From: JBBRFH01 sp038224615
GTDB taxonomy: Bacteria > Planctomycetota > Phycisphaerae > Tepidisphaerales > Tepidisphaeraceae
Assembly (NCBI GenBank): GCA_038224615.1
Contig: JBBRFH010000078.1
Coordinates: 1-12,914 of the forward strand
Reading direction: 5' to 3'
Length of the DNA: 12,914 nucleotides
Shown here piece by piece: positions 7,061-12,914 of this stretch (position 1 is the first letter of the stretch; each line of letters starts with the position of its first letter). Made by a program: the position numbers and the translations under genes. The notes below the pieces were generated by a model, which was given only the letters and a program-made list of their open reading frames with translations, did no database searches and had not been told where the DNA came from.

Positions 7061-8119
7061 TCATTTTCCGATCAGCGCCAGCCCCAGCCGTGCGACCGAC
7101 TCCGACCCTGCCAGCGCCACGCAGTAGCCGGCCCAGCGGTCGCTCGAAAACGCCTTCGCCCCGGCCCGACAAAACCATGATCGCCGGCGCCACAGCCGGC
7201 GGTATCGCGCCGCGAGTTCGCCGACGCGATTGGTGAGGATGGCGTCGACGGCGAGTTCTGCACTGCGCAACGCCGTGCCCATGCCCTCGCCGCCGATGGG
7301 GTCGATGGCGCAGGCGGCGTTGCCGACAGGGATGACGCCTCCAGGCCAGTCATCGCGCACGTCGTACCGCGGCAAGGGCGCGGCCAGCCAGTCGCGTACG
7401 CGCTTCGATCCGACCAGCGCGTCGGCGAGTGGCGCGTGCCGCCGACCAATGTTCGTGAAGACCGCCTCGACATCGCCGCCTGATGCCCGCACCCATGTTG
7501 CCGGCACGGCGAAAGCGGCATTCCATCGTCCGCCTTCCACCGGCGCAAGTCCGCCGTAGCAGCCGGCACCGCTGAAGAGTGTGATCGCGCCGGGGTCGAG
7601 CCGGATATCCGTGAAGTGCGTCTTGATGCCGAGGTCGCCCGTCAACTTCGGTCGCACACCGACAATCGCGCCACGTCCATCGGCGACGATCACGCGATCC
7701 GCCGAATACGTCTGCAACTGGTTAGACGGCAGCAATCGCACGCGGACCGACGTTCCTTCGATCGCCTCGGCACGCGCCGGTTGCAGGACAGTCGCACCCG
7801 CGTGCATTGCTTCGTCCAGCAAAAATTCGTCGAGGCGGGATCGCGTGATGCCAAGCATCGGTGCGGGAAGTGTTAACGCCGTTTCGTAGTCGGGCGTAAC
7901 CAGGTGCGTGCGGTGCAGTTCGATTCCGATCGCCGCGAGCGGGCGCTGCAGGTCGTGGCGTTGCAGCACCGACCGGCCGAGCGCGGAAAGGCATTCGCCG
8001 CAGACCTTGTCGCGCGGAAACGCGTGTTGCTCGATCAGCGTGACCGCGGCACCCGCCCGCGCCAGCAGAATCGCCGCGAGACTTCCGGCCGGACCGGCGC
8101 CGATGACCATCACTTGCAT
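7061..8119 (-). CDS. FAD-dependent oxidoreductase, geranylgeranyl-reductase-like
   Basis: A 352-residue flavoprotein. The N-terminus VMVIGAGPAGSLAAILLARAG is the dinucleotide-binding GxGxxG fold, with Glu30 at the end of strand 2 to hold the FAD ribose. DKVCGECLSALG (38-49) is the signature seen in geranylgeranyl reductases and related monooxygenase-like proteins. VIVADGRG (144-151) and VGNAACAIDPIGGEGMGTAL (265-284) are the second and third FAD-contact motifs; the usual Gly-Asp is Gly-Asn here, which I recall as common in this subfamily. Members reduce prenyl double bonds or oxidise polyketide or aromatic intermediates, and the substrate here is unknown. I chose Met at 8119 because the GxGxxG motif follows at once; the longer frame to 8257 adds 46 unrelated residues. 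It is likely co-transcribed with the downstream O-methyltransferase and is divergent from nuoL. Confidence 0.92.
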   Translation of the reverse strand: MQVMVIGAGPAGSLAAILLARAGAAVTLIEQHAFPRDKVCGECLSALGRSVLQRHDLQRPLAAIGIELHRTHLVTPDYETALTLPAPMLGITRSRLDEFLLDEAMHAGATVLQPARAEAIEGTSVRVRLLPSNQLQTYSADRVIVADGRGAIVGVRPKLTGDLGIKTHFTDIRLDPGAITLFSGAGCYGGLAPVEGGRWNAAFAVPATWVRASGGDVEAVFTNIGRRHAPLADALVGSKRVRDWLAAPLPRYDVRDDWPGGVIPVGNAACAIDPIGGEGMGTALRSAELAVDAILTNRVGELAARYRRLWRRRSWFCRAGAKAFSSDRWAGYCVALAGSESVARLGLALIGK

Positions 8120-8125
8120 GCCCGT

Positions 8126-8131
8126 ATGATA
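8126..8131 (-). promoter_or_regulatory. Candidate -10 box (TATCAT) close to the flavoprotein start
   Basis: TATCAT on the minus strand (five of six consensus matches) ends six bases before the ATG at 8119, so transcription would begin about at the start codon. No Shine-Dalgarno lies in front of the gene, which fits a leaderless transcript. No good -35 is visible. Confidence 0.3.
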
Positions 8132-8145
8132 CGCGCGCCCAAGCC

Positions 8146-8173
8146 TTGACATGCGGTGGAGCTTGCCAATATT
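8146..8173 (+). promoter_or_regulatory. Candidate nuoLM promoter (TTGACA, 16-base spacer, AATATT)
   Basis: A perfect -35 hexamer TTGACA is at 8146-8151. At 8168-8173, after a 16-base spacer, AATATT matches TATAAT in four of six positions. It points toward nuoL, which starts about 230 bases later. TTGCTAC at 8172-8178 resembles the TGCTACAA elements at 1125 and 4087. Confidence 0.35.
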
Positions 8174-8404
8174 GCTACGGGACGCCGGCCGCGTGAGACG
8201 TGCCCAGGGTTCGATCAGGTGTGCGTTCGTCAGGCAAATGGTCCAGCAATTCACCATTCCTGCCTTTGCGCCGATACCCGCCGTGCGGGTGGTCGGCCGG
8301 GTCGTCGGACACGCGCCGTGGGCGCTGGCGATCGCGCTTGGCTTCCCACAACGACGCCCGCTCGATCGCTGTCGAGCCGGCGCGCGAGCTACGCAGCTGA
8401 CGCC

Positions 8405-10498
8405 ATGATGACGCTGCTGATCCTTCTCTCGATCACCTTGCTACTGCCGCTGGTGGCGTTCGTGCTACTGCAGTGGATCGGCCCACGCCTCGGCGAGCCG
8501 CTGGCGGCCTACGTGGGCACCGGCGCTGCGATGCTCACCTTCGGGATGGCGATCGTCACCATGATCGCGTGGATCTACGGCGGGTCGTCGTGGGGATTTC
8601 ACACCGGGCCGCTGGTGAAGACGATCGGCTGGCTGCCCATCGGCACGTTCGCCGGGCAACGCAATGACGGCTTCCTCGACCTCGCGTTCTACGTCGACAG
8701 CGTGGCTGTGGCGCTGATCACGATGGTGGCGTTCGTGTCGGCGATCGTTCACCTGTTCTCGATCGCCTACATGCGAGGCGATTCGCGCTACCCGCAGTTC
8801 TTCGCCTACCTCAGCCTGTTCATCTTCGCGATGATCGGACTGCTGCTCAGTGCGTCGCTGGTGCAAGTGCTGATCGCGTGGGAACTCGTCGACCTCTGCT
8901 CGTACCTGCTCATCGGCTTCTGGCACGAGAAGGCCGAATCGCGGTCGGCGGCGATCAAGGCGTTCGTCACCAACCGGGTCGGCGACGTCGGTTTGATCGC
9001 GGGCGTCGGCATCATCGTCGCGCACGTAGGCAACACCACGCTTCCCGATTTGTGGCTGACGCTGGGCGATCCCACCCAGCAGATCATGTCGCCGACGATG
9101 TTAACGATCGTCGGCGTGTTGTTGTTTGGCGGCGCGATGGCCAAGAGCGCACAGTTCCCGCTGCACGCCTGGCTCTCCGACGCAGTGGCCGGCCCCACGC
9201 CGGTATGCGCGATGATCCACGCCTCAACGACGGTAACGGCGGGCGTCTTCCTGCTGGCGCGGGTCTTCCCGATTCTTACTCCCGACGCGCGATTGTTCAT
9301 CGTCGTCATCGGCTCGGTCTCAATCGCCATCGGATCCTTGTGCGCGCTGGCCGAGCGTGACCTGAAGAAGGCGCTGGCGTTGTCGACGATGGCGCAACTC
9401 GGCTACATGGTGCTGGCGATCGGCGTGGGAAGCTGGATCGGCGCGATGTTTCACCTGCTCACGCACGCCTTCTTCAAAGCGCTGCTGTTCCTCGGCGCTG
9501 GGACGGTCGTCCACGCCATGGGCCACGAGACGCGACTGGAGAAGTACGGCGGGCTCTATCGCCGGCTGCCGGTGACGGCGGTGACGTTCGCGATCGGCGG
9601 GCTGGCGATGTCCGGGGCGCCGTTCCTCAGCGGCTTCTACAGCAGAGAGCTGATCCTCGGCCACGTCTCAGCGTGGGCGAGCCTCGCAAGCGAGTCCGAC
9701 CGCGGCGCGCTGCTGCAATTGGCGCTGTGGGTGCCGGTGCTGGGGGCCTACCTCACGCCGCTGTACATGACCCGCCTGTGGATGCTCACCTTCGCGGGGC
9801 GCACGCGCGATCGGAGCCGCCTGCGCCGCGCGGGCGAGTCAGGCATCATGTCGTTCTCGCTGGTCGCGCTCTCGGGAATGACGATCGTCGTGGGGTACGC
9901 GTGGTTCCCGATTCAGTCGATGGTCGAGGAGTCTGCCACCGAGGCGCGGGCGTACACGGAGATGGCCCGCATCGACCCGCTCAACGCCACTTGGCCGACG
10001 CTGGCATCGCCCGCCGAGATCGTCTTCGACGCGACCGAGGGCGTGGAAGTCCGCCAGAATTTTCGCACCCCCATGGAAACGCGCGTCGCCGAGGGGATGG
10101 AGCGGGCGCATCGACTCACCTGGCTGGCGTGGCTGCTGGGTGTTGCGACGGGCGTGCTGGTCTACGCCCGCGGCTTTGAAGTCACCGAGCGCCTCGGCCG
10201 CTTGCCGGTGATCGGGCCGATCCGGCTATGGCTGCGCGGGGGGATGTTCTTCGACGACCTCTACGGCTTGCTCTTCGTCGGATCGACGATGGTTCTCAGC
10301 GGCATATGCACTGCGATCGACCGCTCCCTGTTCGATCCGATCATCCACGCCACTGCCTGGATCGCCGGTGCGCCCGGCGGCGGGGTGGTGGTCGGCGCGG
10401 CGCAGGCGGGACGGGTGCGCGTGTATATCGGCGCGGTTGTGGTGGCGCTCACGCTCGGCGCGGGCGCTTTGATACTGATTCTGATTCAGAACGGATGA
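8405..10498 (+). CDS. nuoL: NADH-quinone oxidoreductase subunit L (antiporter-like proton pump subunit)
   Basis: NuoL is the distal membrane-arm subunit of respiratory complex I and carries the long transverse helix. This 697-residue copy is longer than the E. coli protein (about 613). Recognisable blocks are IAWELVDLCSYLLIGFW (TM5 Glu160), KAFVTNRVGDVG, AMAKSAQFPLHAWLSDAVAG (Lys247), MIHASTTVTAGVFLLARV, LSTMAQLGYMVLA and FHLLTHAFFKALLFLGAG (Lys358). After GAPFLSGFYSRELIL the protein continues into a C-terminal region of about 270 residues with final membrane helices. Where E. coli has Ser-Lys-Asp (Lys399-Asp400), this protein has Ser-Arg-Glu (Arg414-Glu415). The start is ATG 8405, which directly precedes the first hydrophobic helix; ATG 8408 is equally possible. 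There is no visible Shine-Dalgarno. nuoM follows after 19 bases, clearly in the same operon. nuoK, normally just upstream, is absent. Confidence 0.95.
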   Translation: MMTLLILLSITLLLPLVAFVLLQWIGPRLGEPLAAYVGTGAAMLTFGMAIVTMIAWIYGGSSWGFHTGPLVKTIGWLPIGTFAGQRNDGFLDLAFYVDSVAVALITMVAFVSAIVHLFSIAYMRGDSRYPQFFAYLSLFIFAMIGLLLSASLVQVLIAWELVDLCSYLLIGFWHEKAESRSAAIKAFVTNRVGDVGLIAGVGIIVAHVGNTTLPDLWLTLGDPTQQIMSPTMLTIVGVLLFGGAMAKSAQFPLHAWLSDAVAGPTPVCAMIHASTTVTAGVFLLARVFPILTPDARLFIVVIGSVSIAIGSLCALAERDLKKALALSTMAQLGYMVLAIGVGSWIGAMFHLLTHAFFKALLFLGAGTVVHAMGHETRLEKYGGLYRRLPVTAVTFAIGGLAMSGAPFLSGFYSRELILGHVSAWASLASESDRGALLQLALWVPVLGAYLTPLYMTRLWMLTFAGRTRDRSRLRRAGESGIMSFSLVALSGMTIVVGYAWFPIQSMVEESATEARAYTEMARIDPLNATWPTLASPAEIVFDATEGVEVRQNFRTPMETRVAEGMERAHRLTWLAWLLGVATGVLVYARGFEVTERLGRLPVIGPIRLWLRGGMFFDDLYGLLFVGSTMVLSGICTAIDRSLFDPIIHATAWIAGAPGGGVVVGAAQAGRVRVYIGAVVVALTLGAGALILILIQNG

Positions 10499-10517
10499 CC
10501 GCAGAAGCAACGATTCG

Positions 10518-12074
10518 ATGGAGCTGATCCGCCAACATCTGCTGAACGTGCTGATCTTCCTGCCGGCGGTGGGAGCGATCGTGGTCGCGCTCGTGCATGG
10601 CCGCAAAGCCGCGCGGCGATCGGCGCTGGTGACATCCTGCGTGACGCTCGCGCTCTCGCTGCTGCTGCTGATTCCGGGCGTCTTCGACTGGACCCGCGCC
10701 GGCGGCTACGCGTACGCACAATCCGGCGGCGTCGTGCAACTGGTCCGGCGACTGCCTTGGCTTCTGTCGATCAACGCCCAATACCTGGTCGGACTCGACG
10801 GCATCTCCCTGCCGCTGGTCATCCTGTCGACGTTGCTGTTCGTGTTGGCAGTTCTGGCGTCGTGGCGAATCGAGAAATGGGTCGGCGGATACTTCGCGCT
10901 GCTGCTGTCGTTGGAGTCGGCCGTCCTCGGCGCGTTCCTGTCGCTCGATCTGCTGCTGTTTTTCGTCTTCATCGAACTCGCGCTCCTGCTGCTGTACTTG
11001 CTCATCGGCATTTGGGGCGGCACCCGCAGAGGGCACGCAGCGCTCAAGTTCTTCCTGTACATGTTCGTCGGATCGGTCGCGATGCTCGTAGCGTTGGTCG
11101 CGATCTACCTCCGCACGCGCAGCTTCGATCTCATCGCGCTGCCGGATCTGCTACACGCCGTGGCGCTGGCGCATCCGGCGTGGGCGATGACGGTCTTTGT
11201 GCTGCTGCTGGTCGGGTTTCTGGTGAAGTTGCCGAGCCTGCCGCTGCACGCGTGGCTAGCCGACGCGCACGCCGAAGCGCCGGCACCGGTCAGCATGATC
11301 CTCTCCGGCGTGTTACTGAACCTGGGCGGGTACGGCCTGCTCCGCGTCGCGCTGCCCTTGTTTCCGATGCAGGCACAGCAGCTCTGGTTTGTGCTGGCGA
11401 TCATTGCCGTCGCGTCGATCCTGCTCGGGGCGCTGTGTGCGATGGGGCAGACCGACTTCAAACGGCTGATCGCCTACAGTTCGGTCTCGCAGATGGGCTT
11501 CGTGCTGCTGGGCGCGACGATGATGACCACCGCCGGCGTCGGCGGGGCGCTGTTCATGATGGGGGCGCACGGGCTCGGCAGCGCTGGCTTGTTCTTCGTT
11601 GCCGGCGTGATTCAGGATCGGCTGCGCCACCGCGAGATCGATCGCCTGGGCGGACTCGCGACGTCGATGCCGCAATGCACGCGACTCGGATCGCTGTTCA
11701 TCTTCGCCGGCCTCGGCCTGCCCGGGCTGTGCAACTTTGTCGGCCAGATCATGGTGCTGCTCGGCACTTTCGCGGCGGCGCACAGCGGGCCGTTGTCGGT
11801 GGCCAATGGGCCGATCTGCTTCTACGTCCTCGGCGTGTTCGCGACGCTCGGCTTCCTGTTGACGGCCGGCTATATGCTCTGGACGCTGCAGCGCGTTTTC
11901 CTCGGTCCCGTGCGGCCGGAAACTGAATCGCTTGCCGATCTCGATTCGATCGAGTCGCTCGTGCTCTGGACACTCGCATCACTGGTGATGGCGCTGGGAA
12001 TCTCGCCGTGGGCGCTCTCGCTGATATTCTCCGAAACCAGCGTCGCGGCGCTGGTGAAGGCACTGGCTGGATAG
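10518..12074 (+). CDS. nuoM: NADH-quinone oxidoreductase subunit M, with altered proton-path residues
   Basis: NuoM is the middle antiporter-like subunit of the complex I membrane arm. The 518-residue length is normal (E. coli 509). Family blocks include QYLVGLDGISLPLVILST, FFVFIELALLLLYLLIGIWG (Glu153, the TM5 glutamate), GFLVKLPSLPLHAWLADAHA (Lys237), AEAPAPVSMILSGVLLNLGG, DFKRLIAYSSVSQMGFVLLG, MGAHGLGSAGLFFVAGVIQD (His351), REIDRLGGLATSMP and GLCNFVGQIMVLLGTF. Against the E. coli residues I remember, Lys265, His322 and Glu407 correspond to Asn268, Gln325 and Gln410, while Glu144, Lys234 and His348 are kept. Proton transfer through this subunit may therefore differ. No frameshift or stop suggests decay. 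It follows nuoL by 19 bases; nuoN, the usual next gene, is missing. A NuoM paralogue or an Mrp-like function is possible. Confidence 0.93.
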   Translation: MELIRQHLLNVLIFLPAVGAIVVALVHGRKAARRSALVTSCVTLALSLLLLIPGVFDWTRAGGYAYAQSGGVVQLVRRLPWLLSINAQYLVGLDGISLPLVILSTLLFVLAVLASWRIEKWVGGYFALLLSLESAVLGAFLSLDLLLFFVFIELALLLLYLLIGIWGGTRRGHAALKFFLYMFVGSVAMLVALVAIYLRTRSFDLIALPDLLHAVALAHPAWAMTVFVLLLVGFLVKLPSLPLHAWLADAHAEAPAPVSMILSGVLLNLGGYGLLRVALPLFPMQAQQLWFVLAIIAVASILLGALCAMGQTDFKRLIAYSSVSQMGFVLLGATMMTTAGVGGALFMMGAHGLGSAGLFFVAGVIQDRLRHREIDRLGGLATSMPQCTRLGSLFIFAGLGLPGLCNFVGQIMVLLGTFAAAHSGPLSVANGPICFYVLGVFATLGFLLTAGYMLWTLQRVFLGPVRPETESLADLDSIESLVLWTLASLVMALGISPWALSLIFSETSVAALVKALAG

Positions 12075-12097
12075 GTGCTGGCTGAAAAAAATGCGAT

Positions 12098-12293
12098 CCA
12101 CGAATCGTCACGAATCGACACGAATAAGAAAGGGTGAATCGGACTGCTGCTTCATTCGTGACGGTTGGTTAATCACCAAGAACACCAGGGACACTAAGTT
12201 TTTTGGGTCAAATGGCATGTGTTTTTGGTGTCCTTGGTGTTCTTGGTGGTTGAGATAAAGTTGTGCGTACGCTCCATTCGTGTCAATTCGTGG
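12098..12293. repeat. Composite palindromic repeat: CACGAAT direct and inverted copies flanking a long hairpin
   Basis: The left edge has three CACGAAT copies spaced exactly 10 bases apart (12099, 12109, 12119). The inverse ATTCGTG occurs at 12154, 12276 and 12286. The right edge (12276-12293) is the reverse complement of 12108-12125 with two mismatches. CGTCACGAAT at 12106-12115 also pairs perfectly with 12154-12163, offering an alternative inner fold. The 27-base-arm hairpin of the next entry is nested inside. The layout suggests a non-autonomous intergenic repeat element (REP- or MITE-like). From memory, short repeats of this CACGAATTNACACGAAT type recur in intergenic DNA of various bacteria, but copy number here cannot be judged from one window. 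Confidence 0.75.
12171..12251. repeat. Long imperfect hairpin with 9-base periodic arms
   Basis: The left arm 12171-12197 and right arm 12225-12251 (27 bases each) are reverse complements with three mismatches, all of which become G-U pairs in the plus-strand RNA. The loop is 27 bases. Each arm is made of about three 9-base units: TTGGTGTCC, TTGGTGTTC and TTGGTGGTT on the right, and degenerate RACACYARG-like units on the left. Such a stem could end the nuoLM transcript or protect its 3' end, but the T run (12199-12204) lies in the loop, not after the stem. Confidence 0.75.
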
Positions 12294-12317
12294 TGACGCC
12301 TTCGGCTTCGCTTCGAT

Positions 12318-12323
12318 AGGAGG
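12318..12323 (+). promoter_or_regulatory. Strong ribosome binding site (AGGAGG) of the dehydrogenase gene
   Basis: A perfect AGGAGG lies five bases before the ATG at 12329 and fixes that start. It contrasts with the nuoL, queE, flavoprotein and O-methyltransferase starts, where no Shine-Dalgarno is visible. Confidence 0.8.
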
Positions 12324-12328
12324 ATTCA

Positions 12329-12914
12329 ATGCGAAACATCAGCGGAATGGTTGTGGTCATCACCGGCGCGAGTGCGGGGATCGGCGAGGAACTCGCTCGG
12401 CGGCTCGACGCGCGCGGGGCTCGGCTTGTGCTCGCGGCGCGACGCATCGACCGCCTGAAGGCGCTGAACGAATCGCTCGGCGGCACCCACGCGACGGTCG
12501 AAGCGGACGTTGCGCAGACCGCCGATTGCCAGCGGCTTATCGCCGCATCCTACGCTGCGTTCGGCCGAATCGACACGCTCGTTCTCAACGCCGGCTTTGG
12601 CCTGTATCCGCGCGTACACGAGACGTCGCCAGAGCAGGTGCGGGAGGTTTTTGCGACCAATGTTTTCGGCACCACCGACTGCATCCACGCCGCCGTCGGG
12701 CGCATGCTGACGCAGGAGACGCGCGACGGATTCCGCGGGCAGGTGATGATCGTCTCGTCGGCCGCGGCCCGGCGGGGTGTGCCGTTTCTGGGCGTCTACT
12801 CGGCGACCAAGGCGGCGCAGCTTTCGATCGCCGAGGCGATGCGTGTGGAACTCGCGCCGCAGCAGGTCGCCGTCACCAGTGTGCATCCGATTATGACCCG
12901 CACCGAGTTCGGCC
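12329..12914 (+). CDS. Short-chain dehydrogenase/reductase (3' end outside window)
   Basis: The first 195 codons of a classical SDR, an NAD(P)-dependent oxidoreductase, are present. TGASAGIG (residues 12-19) is the cofactor-binding motif. LAARRIDRLKAL follows strand 2, with Arg-Arg just after it, which favours NADP(H). NAGFG begins at 87. The catalytic set is Ser144 (in VSSAAA), Tyr157 and Lys161 (YSATK). VTSVHPIMTRTEFG at the window edge matches the usual Pro-Gly-x-x-x-T region, with His-Pro-Ile in place of Pro-Gly. The start is firmly set by AGGAGG. About 50-70 more residues are expected beyond the window. The substrate cannot be inferred. The gene is separated from nuoM by the repeat-filled region and is unlikely to belong to that operon. 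Confidence 0.93.
   Translation, partial: MRNISGMVVVITGASAGIGEELARRLDARGARLVLAARRIDRLKALNESLGGTHATVEADVAQTADCQRLIAASYAAFGRIDTLVLNAGFGLYPRVHETSPEQVREVFATNVFGTTDCIHAAVGRMLTQETRDGFRGQVMIVSSAAARRGVPFLGVYSATKAAQLSIAEAMRVELAPQQVAVTSVHPIMTRTEFG

Larger units (their letters stand above)
8120..8404. promoter_or_regulatory. Divergent intergenic region between the flavoprotein gene and nuoL
   Basis: These 285 bases hold a perfect TTGACA at 8146 facing nuoL, a TATCAT box facing the flavoprotein gene at 8126-8131, and a tight GC stem (ACCCGC 8276-8281, GCGGGT 8285-8290, three-base loop). The TTGACA implies a nuoL leader of more than 200 bases. Two open frames cross the region, one in frame with nuoL and one (8151-8408) ending in ATGA over the nuoL start. 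Neither resembles a known protein, and no NuoK remnant is seen. Confidence 0.55.
12075..12328. other. Intergenic region after nuoM, filled by nested repeats
   Basis: This stretch contains no gene. Most of it (12098-12293) consists of direct and inverted short repeats described in separate entries. It is also visibly more AT-rich than its surroundings. It likely contains the end of the nuoLM transcript and the start of the dehydrogenase transcript. Confidence 0.7.

Noticed and set aside
5784..7127. Plus-strand open frame of 447 codons opposite the O-methyltransferase
   Set aside because: It overlaps two confidently identified genes, and its composition is typical of a shadow frame.
8205..8225. 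GGTTCGATC, resembling a tRNA T-loop
   Set aside because: The flanking bases do not form the required five-base stem, and no anticodon arm or acceptor stem is found around it.
8120..8257. 46-residue N-terminal extension of the flavoprotein
   Set aside because: The FAD-binding motif begins within six residues of the Met at 8119, as in relatives, and the extension has no family character.
8276..8290. GC hairpin ACCCGC-CGT-GCGGGT in the nuoL leader as a terminator or attenuator
   Set aside because: No T tract follows, and isolated six-base GC stems are common at this base composition.
8151..8408. 85-codon frame ending in ATGA over the nuoL start, as if translationally coupled
   Set aside because: The overlap looks like coupling, but the translation resembles no NuoK or other known protein, no ribosome binding site precedes it, and open frames of this size are frequent in such GC-rich DNA.
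1..12914. CRISPR arrays, insertion sequences, tRNA or rRNA genes, toxin-antitoxin or defence genes
   Set aside because: I looked for regularly spaced repeats, transposase motifs and RNA gene signatures on both strands and saw none. The only repeats are those between nuoM and the SDR gene.

Overview
The window is GC-rich bacterial chromosomal DNA. It holds densely packed housekeeping and accessory genes on both strands. Several starts have no visible Shine-Dalgarno sequence, and nuoL and nuoM sit away from the rest of the complex I genes. A small enzyme group (class I methyltransferase, family-2 O-methyltransferase, geranylgeranyl-reductase-like flavoprotein) resembles tailoring genes seen in Planctomycetota and Actinomycetota. 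My best guess is a Planctomycetota (perhaps Phycisphaerae) genome, but nothing in the window proves this.

Left part (1-3162): the 3' end of mutS (ATPase half) is followed by a gene for a signal-peptide-bearing protein I do not recognise. An extended -10 promoter and a good ribosome binding site precede that gene. Next is a SAM-dependent methyltransferase. Its 3' end runs into a broken 3-hydroxyisobutyrate-dehydrogenase-family gene on the opposite strand, which is reduced to 78 codons by an in-frame internal deletion and loss of its C-terminal half.

Middle (3231-8119): queE (7-deazaguanine/queuosine synthesis, minus strand) is divergent from a SulP anion transporter with a C-terminal STAS domain. 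The transporter's stop codon interlocks with that of a convergent O-methyltransferase (shared CTAG). The O-methyltransferase lies just downstream of an FAD-dependent oxidoreductase and probably shares its transcript.

Right part (8120-12914): a 285-base leader precedes nuoL and nuoM, two antiporter-like proton-pumping membrane subunits of complex I. Neither nuoK nor nuoN is next to them. Read against the E. coli residues I remember, this NuoM has Asn, Gln and Gln where a Lys, a His and a Glu of the proton path are expected. After nuoM comes a 250-base intergenic region built almost wholly of nested inverted repeats with 10-base and 9-base internal periodicity. The window ends inside a short-chain dehydrogenase gene.

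The points most worth checking are the altered NuoM proton path in an isolated nuoLM pair, the collapsed dehydrogenase gene, the composite palindromic repeat, and the recurrent promoter-like boxes placed very close to start codons.
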